A stretch of DNA of 7,636 nucleotides from Coprothermobacterota bacterium (GTDB lineage: Bacteria > Caldisericota > JANLFM01): the NCBI GenBank assembly GCA_026389415.1, contig JAPLHX010000256.1, positions 1 through 7,636 on the forward strand, given 5' to 3'. The translations under genes were made by a program, and so were the position numbers. Shown one piece after another: positions 1-6,608 of this stretch (position 1 is its first letter; each line of letters opens with the position of its first letter). Below the pieces are notes generated by a model that saw only the letters and a list, made by a program, of their open reading frames with translations, searched no databases and was not told the origin of the DNA.

Positions 1-2943
1 AGGCTGGAAAAGCCGCCACAGAGTTTCAGTTGGGAGTACTCATGGACGCCGGACTGGGCTTTTTTACTGAGGCAATTGCTGCCAAACACTGCCTACTTTA
101 GCCAAGGTTGGTTCGCCTCGTCGGAACAATACTGGCAGCTCGATGGTTTCGAACCTGCGGATGATCTTTGGTTAGCACGGGAAACAGTGGAAAAGGATGA
201 CTTGCTACCGTTTCTGACCGAAGTGTTTCTGGATTGGCGGAGACGTGGTTGGCCCGTGATCGCCCAAGCTCGCTTCGATCCGACGCCTGCACTTTCTCTA
301 CAAATTGTGGAAGTGCAGGTAGACTCGGTGGAACTATCCCTTCGCTGGCAAGTGGACCCTGGGACGCTGGCAGAGCTACCCGGATTGGCTGGTTATGTCA
401 ACGCTTCCGGTACTGTACGTCCGGGGATCTCCGCCGAACGAGCCGGCCTCCCTTTCTGTGACGGAGACCTGAAGTTACGAGGCGAAGAAATCCCTCGTTT
501 CCTCCTCCAAGCAGAGTTGGCAGGCAAGCCCTGGGTATCGGGAAATCTGGATGCAATTTCCCGGCTACACCCGCTCTGGTTAGAGACAGGTGAACTCATG
601 CTGAAATTCGAGTGGGACGAGGAAGGGGGAGTAGGACGGGTCAAAGCGATTCCCTTTTATCTGAGCGGAATGTTGCGGATCCCCGCAGAAACTCTTTCAC
701 ATGCCATGAATCCCAAGTCGGAATTCTTGCGAGTGGAAGGTGGATGGTTGCCAATGGCCAGCCTGATCCGGGCCAAGGTGGGCTCGATGGGAATGACCAC
801 CAATGGAGTTCCCCTCAAACCGCGTATGCTGGGACCGGACGAAATTCTCCGCGGTGGCTCCACCCGTTTGGAAGGACCGTGGAAGATCGATAGCTTCTTG
901 TCTGTGCATCCGCCGGACGACCCCTCCATTGATCGCACGGCCGAGCTGCACCTGGAGTTTTTACGCAACTGGGGAATCCCGGGGGGTTTAGTCGGTAACC
1001 TGATGGATATCACCCCGGTGTTGGGCGATTGGCTGGCCCAATTTCTGGGTCGTTATCCGGAAGCCGGAGTGCTAATGGTAGGGATGCGACGAACGTTGCA
1101 GGCCTTGGCATCTTCCTGGGGAAACCTGGTTACCGCATTGATTGATGAGCCCCCTAAAGAGCCTCTGCTGGATCGTTCACGCCGCGGTCTGGTGCTGGTA
1201 ACACCCAGGACGCTGGAGGCCACGTTTGACTTAACGCACCTGGATTGGAGCATCCTTCTGCTGCTGGAAGCGGACACACTGATCAAGTCGGCGTCTTCCC
1301 GTCTTTACCGCGGCCTGCTGGGCAACCCGCGGAAATTGACTCTGGGGACGTTCGCCTCGCTGGAATTTCTACGCAATCCGCAAACCCGCCAAGCCATGTC
1401 CCAAGTATTCGGTGTGCCCACCTTCTCCGCCGTCTGGCAGCAGGGAGTGAGGAACCCGGGAGTCCAACCATTGCCAACGCTTCGCCGATACCAGTGGGGT
1501 GCGTCACGCGCTTCCACCTTCGCCGTTCGGCCGGCAGAGATTTCCCTTGGCAGCGGCCCAGACGCCGGGGCGATGCAGATCCCGGTCCGGGAGGACCATA
1601 AGCCGAGTTTAAACCAGGGTGAACCTCGCACCGAACGACCGCCGATCCGCGATTTCCTGACGGAAGCCAAGTCTTGGCAAGATCGGCCCGTCCAGGAAGC
1701 ACAGTTCGCCCCCTTTGCCCCCGACTTCCCTCTGCACGCAGACTTGAGTGAGTTGCAAGGGCACTGGTTTCTCTATTGGCGGTCGCGCATTCAAGCCGGG
1801 GAATTCTGCGAAACCAGCCTCTCCTACATCCTGCTGCGCGCGTATGAGATCATCAACGGAGTCGCGACCGTTTCACAGCAGGATGGGGCTCGCCAGCTAC
1901 ACTTGCTCTGGCGCAGCTACCGGCACGCCTGGCCACAGCTGGACACGACATTGTTGCACTGGTCGGTTGATTTCGCGGTGCTACACCGACAAACCGATCC
2001 CTTGGCTCCTTATCGAGAGGCAGCCGATGATTTTATAGTTCCCTTCCCCGATTTGACCCTTCCTTACTATGCTCGGGATCTCTCGTCGCTCCCGTTGGGT
2101 CTGCTGGAAGGCTTGTCCGGCCTCCGCCTGCGCGAAAGTCGTTTCTATCAGCAAGGTGGAGCGGAGGCCATGGCCAGATTCCTGCCTGGCGCTGTGGCAG
2201 CCATGGATCGCTTCTTTCTTGCCGAAGACGGGAAAAATTTACTGGAACGGTTTCAGCCGAACTCGAGTCGCGTTTTCGAACGCTATCCCTTTCAGGGTGC
2301 CCGCTACCTGGGTGAGTCCTGCCGGATTTGCTTGGGCGAAGCACGACCCTACTCGGACTCCGCACCCTTCCGCTCGTTCTTATCCGCTGTGCTGAAGCAT
2401 GCAGAGAATCGCCTGCGAGAGCTGCGAAAATTCCCTGAGCGGTCGAGCGGCGGGTCGTTGGAACCACGAGTCCGTCAAGAGCTGGATCAGTTTCTCCGCT
2501 CGATTGCCGGCCAGGTGATTCCCAGACCCCGAGTGGAGATCGATCTGGGCAAAATCCAGGAGCTGGTGGCAGAATCCGACCAAGTGCGCGAGATGCTTAA
2601 AATAGAGGAATTCGAACCAGTAGAGGAACCTGAGCCGACGGAAGAACCGGCGGTCGTGCTGGTCCCCGTGGAAGGATTGTCAGAAGACTGGACCTCGTTT
2701 AGTCGAAACCTGACTTCTGCGCAAGCGGCAACCTTGGCGGCGGTCCTTGCCGGCGAGCGGGTGGAAGAGGAATTGGCACGGATTGCCAAGGCCAATTCCT
2801 TGATGCCACAAGTGCTGCTGGATTCGATCAACGAGTTGGCTCTGGATACGCTGGGAGACATCCTGATCCTATCAGATGAAAACCAGCCCCGATTCGACCA
2901 GGCCAGCCGCAGCGAAGTTGCCCGCCTGCTTGCTATGATTTAA
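1..2943 (+). CDS. TerB_N/TerB_C-domain protein with a degenerate SNF2-like N-terminal region (5' end outside window)
   Basis: The frame is open from base 1 to the TAA at 2941-2943, giving 980 codons with no stop. The first possible start is a TTG at 76. It has only a GAGG 3 bases before it, and the 25 codons upstream read as ordinary protein, so the true start is probably left of the window. Residues below count from that TTG. Residues 552-755 match the TerB_N pattern, including the ELQGHWFLYWRS and SLSYILLRAYEIING stretches and a later RYPFQGARYLGES block. Residues 818-955 match TerB_C, with an EIDLGKIQELVAES block and LLDSINELALDTLGDILI near the end. A Glu/Pro-rich linker (about 844-868) splits TerB_C, and a disordered-looking linker (about 470-545) precedes TerB_N. 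Residues 296-446 resemble a SNF2 RecA1 domain with dead motifs. There is no room for a TerB core domain between TerB_N and TerB_C. One CxxC lies at 749-752. No signal peptide or membrane segment is seen, so it is likely cytoplasmic. TerB families are linked to stress response and predicted DNA-processing complexes; the exact function is unknown. Scaffold or sensor for the two downstream motor proteins is inference. Confidence 0.85.
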   Translation, partial: RLEKPPQSFSWEYSWTPDWAFLLRQLLPNTAYFSQGWFASSEQYWQLDGFEPADDLWLARETVEKDDLLPFLTEVFLDWRRRGWPVIAQARFDPTPALSLQIVEVQVDSVELSLRWQVDPGTLAELPGLAGYVNASGTVRPGISAERAGLPFCDGDLKLRGEEIPRFLLQAELAGKPWVSGNLDAISRLHPLWLETGELMLKFEWDEEGGVGRVKAIPFYLSGMLRIPAETLSHAMNPKSEFLRVEGGWLPMASLIRAKVGSMGMTTNGVPLKPRMLGPDEILRGGSTRLEGPWKIDSFLSVHPPDDPSIDRTAELHLEFLRNWGIPGGLVGNLMDITPVLGDWLAQFLGRYPEAGVLMVGMRRTLQALASSWGNLVTALIDEPPKEPLLDRSRRGLVLVTPRTLEATFDLTHLDWSILLLLEADTLIKSASSRLYRGLLGNPRKLTLGTFASLEFLRNPQTRQAMSQVFGVPTFSAVWQQGVRNPGVQPLPTLRRYQWGASRASTFAVRPAEISLGSGPDAGAMQIPVREDHKPSLNQGEPRTERPPIRDFLTEAKSWQDRPVQEAQFAPFAPDFPLHADLSELQGHWFLYWRSRIQAGEFCETSLSYILLRAYEIINGVATVSQQDGARQLHLLWRSYRHAWPQLDTTLLHWSVDFAVLHRQTDPLAPYREAADDFIVPFPDLTLPYYARDLSSLPLGLLEGLSGLRLRESRFYQQGGAEAMARFLPGAVAAMDRFFLAEDGKNLLERFQPNSSRVFERYPFQGARYLGESCRICLGEARPYSDSAPFRSFLSAVLKHAENRLRELRKFPERSSGGSLEPRVRQELDQFLRSIAGQVIPRPRVEIDLGKIQELVAESDQVREMLKIEEFEPVEEPEPTEEPAVVLVPVEGLSEDWTSFSRNLTSAQAATLAAVLAGERVEEELARIAKANSLMPQVLLDSINELALDTLGDILILSDENQPRFDQASRSEVARLLAMI

Positions 2944-2945
2944 GT

Positions 2946-4274
2946 ATGGCTGAAGTAAAGATACCCCGTCGCCTCTCCACCGCAATTCTCAATTCGTTGT
3001 CCGCCGGCGTTGTTCCCCGCGTGGGATTGGAATACATTGCCGTCGGCCGCAAAGACGAGATCGCCGCACTGCTGTCCGACCTGGAGAATATCGCCAGCGG
3101 TGGGGCAGCCTTCCGTTTTTTGATCGGACGCTATGGCTCAGGTAAAAGCTTTATGCTCCAGCTTTTACGAAACTATGCTTTGGAACGGAACTTCGTCGTG
3201 GCTGATGTGGACCTCTCGCCCGAACGGCGGCTGTGGGGATCGGGCGGCGAAGGTTTGGCTACCTATCGCGAAGCCATGCACAATCTGGCCACTAAGACCC
3301 GGCCGGACGGCGGAGCGCTGGCGGCGGTGTTGGAGCGCTGGATTTCCGATGTTTCCGCCCTGGTGCAGCGGGAAAGCAGCCTAGACCCAGCCAGCCCTGA
3401 GTTCGGCAGCAAAGTAAACAACCGCATCCTGGAGCTGGCCAGCTCGATGGAAGGGCTGGTGCACGGTTTCGACTTCGCCACGGTCCTCTCTTCTTACTGG
3501 CGTGGCCACCAGGAAGGCAACGACGAGAAAAAAGACGCCGCTTTGCGCTGGTTGCGCGGGGAATTCACCACCAAGACCGAGGCCCGTCAGGCTCTGGGGG
3601 TACGGGTGATCGTCGATGATGACAGTTGGTACGATACCCTCAAGCTGCTGGCCAATTTTGTGACCTCCGTCGGCTACCAGGGCCTTCTGTTTCTACTGGA
3701 TGAAGCGGCTAATCTCTACAAGATTGCTCATACCATCTCTCGGGCTAACAATTACGAAAAATTGCTGACTCTGTTCAACGACACCCTGCAAGGCAAAGCC
3801 GAGCACCTCGGCATCCTCGTCAGTGGTACGTCTCAATTCCTGGAAGACCCCCGCCGTGGCTTGTACTCGTACGAAGCGTTGCGAACCCGCCTGCAGGAGA
3901 GCCGATTCCGCCAGGATGGCCTGAAGGACACTTCCGGGCCCATCCTCCGTTTGCAGGTGCTGTCCCACGAAGAAATCTTTGTATTGTTGACGCGACTGAG
4001 CGATATTTACAGCATTCACCATGGCTTGCCTGCCAGTCTTTCTACCCCCCAGATTCAGATGTTCATGCAGGAAGTGGTGAACCGTCTGGGCGCTCAGGAG
4101 TTGCTCACGCCGCGCGAAGTCGTGCGCGATTTCCTGGCTGTGCTCGATCTGCTTCGGCAAAATCCGCAGATCACCTTTGAGCAATTGGTACAAGGCGCGG
4201 ATTTCAAGCCAACCACGCAAGGCCAAGATCCCGAACAGGAACCTTCCACCCAGTTTGCGGAGTTCAAATTGTGA
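2946..4274 (+). CDS. BrxD-like P-loop ATPase (DUF2791 / BrxC_BrxD family)
   Basis: This is a 442-residue protein, about the usual length for BrxD-like ATPases. The family signature is clear from the N-terminus: an SLSAGVVPRVGLEYIAVGR block at 17-35, then Walker A GRYGSGKS at 61-68, then DVDLSPERRLWGS at 87-99 and a YREAMHNLATKT stretch near 107-118. Walker B is LLFLLDEA at 247-254 (Asp252, Glu253). A sensor-like segment, VSGTSQFLEDPRRGLYSYEA, spans 292-311 and is followed by conserved arginines. The C-terminus (LLTPREVVRDFLAVLDLL, 386-403) looks like the helical domain typical of these AAA+-like ATPases. All nucleotide-binding residues are present, so ATP hydrolysis is likely. In type 2 BREX loci a BrxD protein is encoded beside the helicase BrxHI, and here too the next gene is a BrxHI-like helicase, which suggests a working pair. 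The ATG lies 2 bases after the stop of the upstream gene with no evident Shine-Dalgarno, so it is probably translated by coupling. Family assignment is strong; the partner and biological role are inferred from context. Confidence 0.93.
   Translation: MAEVKIPRRLSTAILNSLSAGVVPRVGLEYIAVGRKDEIAALLSDLENIASGGAAFRFLIGRYGSGKSFMLQLLRNYALERNFVVADVDLSPERRLWGSGGEGLATYREAMHNLATKTRPDGGALAAVLERWISDVSALVQRESSLDPASPEFGSKVNNRILELASSMEGLVHGFDFATVLSSYWRGHQEGNDEKKDAALRWLRGEFTTKTEARQALGVRVIVDDDSWYDTLKLLANFVTSVGYQGLLFLLDEAANLYKIAHTISRANNYEKLLTLFNDTLQGKAEHLGILVSGTSQFLEDPRRGLYSYEALRTRLQESRFRQDGLKDTSGPILRLQVLSHEEIFVLLTRLSDIYSIHHGLPASLSTPQIQMFMQEVVNRLGAQELLTPREVVRDFLAVLDLLRQNPQITFEQLVQGADFKPTTQGQDPEQEPSTQFAEFKL
4259..4262 (+). 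promoter_or_regulatory. Shine-Dalgarno for the helicase gene
   Basis: GGAG sits 8 bases before the GTG at 4271, inside the 3' end of the ATPase gene. The good spacing supports GTG 4271 as the helicase start and suggests that this gene can recruit ribosomes itself as well as by coupling. Confidence 0.7.
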
Positions 4275-6514
4275 TCGACAAAGACCACCCCTTCTTCAAG
4301 CTAGCTCCCTTCATCCAGGAATTCATCTACAGCCGCGGGTGGACGGAGCTGCGGGCGGTTCAGGTGGAAGCTTGCCGGGTGATCTTTGGAACCGACGCCC
4401 ACCTGCTCTTGGCGACTGGAACGGCATCCGGCAAGACTGAAGCGGCATTCCTGCCCATCCTGACCTTGATGGATCAAGATCCCCCCGATTCCTTGGGTGT
4501 GCTCTATATCGGTCCCACCAAAGCCTTGATCAATGATCAATTCCTGCGCTTAAACGACCTGCTGAAAGAAGCGAACTTCCCCGCCTGGCACTGGCATGGT
4601 GACGTGGCGCAAAGCGAAAAGAATCGCCTGGCCAAGCATCCGCGCGGTGTGTTGCAGATCACGCCGGAATCGTTGGAATCGCTCCTGATGAACAAGAAAA
4701 CGGAGCTGGTGAAGTTGTTTGGCGACTTGCGATTCGTGGTGGTCGACGAAGTGCATGTCTTCATGAATTCGGATCGTGGCCGGCAAGTGCTTTGCCAACT
4801 GGAGCGCTTGCGCAAGTATTTGAAAGCGGAACCCCGCCGGATTGGTCTCTCTGCCACCCTGGGCAACTACCAGACGGCCGAGGACTGGCTGCGTGCCGGC
4901 ACGGAACGGGCCGTCATCACGCCGCAAGTCAAAGCCAGCGAGCACAAGATCCGGTTAGCTGCAGAGCACTTCTTCTTACCCACTCTTGCCGGGCAAAAAC
5001 CGGAAAGCAAGCATGCCGCGGAGGTCGCGGATATCAGCCTGCGGCAGCATGTCCTGGCCATGAACGCGACCAATCCCTACTATGAATACATCTTCGACGC
5101 CACCCGAGACCGCAAAGCATTGATCTTTTCCAACTCGAAGGAAGAAGCGGAATCGATGCTGGCTTCACTACGAATGGTGGCGGAGAAACACAACGCGCCG
5201 GACATTTACCACATGCACCATGGCAGCATCTCCGCGCCGCTGCGGGAGGCTGCGGAGGAGTGCATGCGAGATCCCTATGCGCCTACCGTGATTGCAGCGA
5301 CGGTCACACTGGAACTGGGGATCGACATCGGCCAACTGGAGCGAGTGGTGCAACTGAACGCGCCTTACTCTATTTCCTCTTTCCTGCAGCGCCTGGGACG
5401 TTCTGGCCGGCGCGGGAATCCCGCCGAGCTGTGGATGGTAGTAGGGGAAGAAGAACCGTTGGGCACCGAGCTATTGCCCGATCAGATCCCCTGGCAGCTG
5501 CTGCAGGGCATTGCCATCATCCAACTCTATCTAGAAGAGCGCTGGATCGAACCGATGTGGGACATCAAGTACCCCTTCTCTCTTCTCTACCACCAGACGA
5601 TGAGCATTCTGGCTTCTATGGGCGAGATGAAACCGGCCAAGCTAGCGGAAAGGGTTCTTCCGTTACCTCCTTTCCATCATGTCTCGCAAGACGACTACCT
5701 GACCCTGCTGCGTCATTTGTTGACCCTTGGGCATCTGCAAAAGACGGAAGAGGACGGTCTGATTATCGGTCTGGTCGGAGAGACAATTACGAACAACTTC
5801 CGCTTCTACGCGGTGTTTATGGACGACGAAGAGTATTCCGTGAAGGAAGAATCGCGGGAGATCGGCAGCATTGCCTATCCGCCCCCGCCGGGAGAACGTT
5901 TCGGCTTGGCCGGGCGGACCTGGGAGGTGCTAGAAGTCGACCTCAAGCGAAAGTACGTCTTCGTGAAAGGTGTCAAGGGGAAGGCTCTGGTTGCTTGGCC
6001 GGGCCCCTACGGCATCATCCACACGCGGATCAAGCAACGCATGCGCCAAGTCCTGTTCGAGGACGCCGAATATCCGTATCTTCAGCCACACGCCAGAAAA
6101 CGGCTGATAGAGGCCCGCTGCCTGGCCCGCGGTGCCGGCTTAGACACAAACACTATCCTGCCCCAAGGCGGTCAGACCTATGTCATCTTTCCCTGGATGG
6201 GCACGCGCTCCTATCGCACCTTAAAACGCGTGCTGCGGCATTTGTGCGGGGAAGAGCTGGGGATCAAGAGCATCGAAGGGATGCCCTCTAATTACCTGGT
6301 GATCAAGATGGAAAAGGGCGGGCCGGAAGAGTTGCGGGCGAAACTGATGAACCTAGGCCGACAAGGGATCGCACCGGAGGAGTTGTTGGGGCCAACCGAG
6401 GCTCCCCCCATGCAAAAGTTCGACAAATTCGTCCCGGCAAGCCTGCTCAAAAAAGCCTTCGCTTACGATCAATTGGACGTGGAGGAATTTCAACAACTGA
6501 TTCGCGGCTGGTAA
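4271..6514 (+). CDS. Lhr/BrxHI-like superfamily 2 DEAD/DEAH-box helicase
   Basis: This is a 747-residue ATP-dependent nucleic acid helicase with every SF2 motif in place. Motif I is ATGTASGKT (48-56), Ia is GPTKALINDQ (81-90) and Ib is QITPESLESLL (129-139). Motif II is DEVH (159-162), III is SAT (194-196), IV is ALIFSNSKEE (283-292), V is TVTLELGIDIG (344-354) and VI is QRLGRSGRRG (373-382). The DEVH box, the HHGSIS segment (316-321) and the QRLGRSGRRG form are typical of the Lhr-like group. The remainder (about 400-747) matches the long C-terminal half of BrxHI-like helicases, including a FPWMGTRSYRTLKRVL stretch (640-655) and a FDKFVPASLL stretch (717-726). Only two cysteines (616, 659) occur in this half, so no DUF1998-type zinc cluster is present. 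The GTG start overlaps the upstream TGA by 4 bases (GTGA) and has a Shine-Dalgarno 8 bases before it. It probably unwinds or translocates on DNA together with the adjacent BrxD-like ATPase; the substrate is not knowable from the sequence. Confidence 0.94.
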   Translation: MIDKDHPFFKLAPFIQEFIYSRGWTELRAVQVEACRVIFGTDAHLLLATGTASGKTEAAFLPILTLMDQDPPDSLGVLYIGPTKALINDQFLRLNDLLKEANFPAWHWHGDVAQSEKNRLAKHPRGVLQITPESLESLLMNKKTELVKLFGDLRFVVVDEVHVFMNSDRGRQVLCQLERLRKYLKAEPRRIGLSATLGNYQTAEDWLRAGTERAVITPQVKASEHKIRLAAEHFFLPTLAGQKPESKHAAEVADISLRQHVLAMNATNPYYEYIFDATRDRKALIFSNSKEEAESMLASLRMVAEKHNAPDIYHMHHGSISAPLREAAEECMRDPYAPTVIAATVTLELGIDIGQLERVVQLNAPYSISSFLQRLGRSGRRGNPAELWMVVGEEEPLGTELLPDQIPWQLLQGIAIIQLYLEERWIEPMWDIKYPFSLLYHQTMSILASMGEMKPAKLAERVLPLPPFHHVSQDDYLTLLRHLLTLGHLQKTEEDGLIIGLVGETITNNFRFYAVFMDDEEYSVKEESREIGSIAYPPPPGERFGLAGRTWEVLEVDLKRKYVFVKGVKGKALVAWPGPYGIIHTRIKQRMRQVLFEDAEYPYLQPHARKRLIEARCLARGAGLDTNTILPQGGQTYVIFPWMGTRSYRTLKRVLRHLCGEELGIKSIEGMPSNYLVIKMEKGGPEELRAKLMNLGRQGIAPEELLGPTEAPPMQKFDKFVPASLLKKAFAYDQLDVEEFQQLIRGW

Positions 6515-6608
6515 TCCATCCTGTAAATTGGGCTAAGACTTTAGCTGTTCTTGCTCTGAGCTCCACGTTGCATACCGCCGGTCGAGGTGGGGTCTATCCA
6601 TCCCAGGT
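6515..6608. other. Convergent intergenic gap
   Basis: These 94 bases separate the stop of the plus-strand helicase gene from the stop of the minus-strand ABC-F gene. No small gene, promoter or strong terminator is apparent. The only structure I see is a weak hairpin near 6531-6546, listed separately, and two copies of the short word TATCCATCC or AATCCATCC near 6513-6521 and 6594-6603, which is probably chance. Confidence 0.6.
6531..6546 (+). terminator. Weak terminator-like hairpin after the helicase gene
   Basis: GCTAA (6532-6536) pairs with TTAGC (6541-6545) around a GACT loop. A G-T wobble pair at 6531/6546 extends the stem. It is followed on the plus strand by a loosely T-rich stretch (GTTCTTGCTCT) rather than a clean T run. 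The position, 16 bases after the operon's stop codon, suits a terminator, but the short A/T-rich stem is weak. Confidence 0.25.

Noticed and set aside
1283..1702. Minus-strand open frames opposite the linker region of the first gene
   Set aside because: The products are Arg/Gly/Pro-rich with no motif. They arise from the G+C-rich antisense of a low-constraint linker.
3693..4226. A 177-codon minus-strand open frame opposite the BrxD-like gene
   Set aside because: It lies fully antisense to a well-supported gene, has no ribosome-binding signal that I can see and matches no family. It is a composition-driven shadow.
5260..6291. A 343-codon plus-strand open frame inside the helicase gene
   Set aside because: It overlaps the helicase in another frame. 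The product is rich in Arg, Gly, Ser and Pro with no recognisable motif, while the helicase frame carries motifs V and VI and a family-matching C-terminus.
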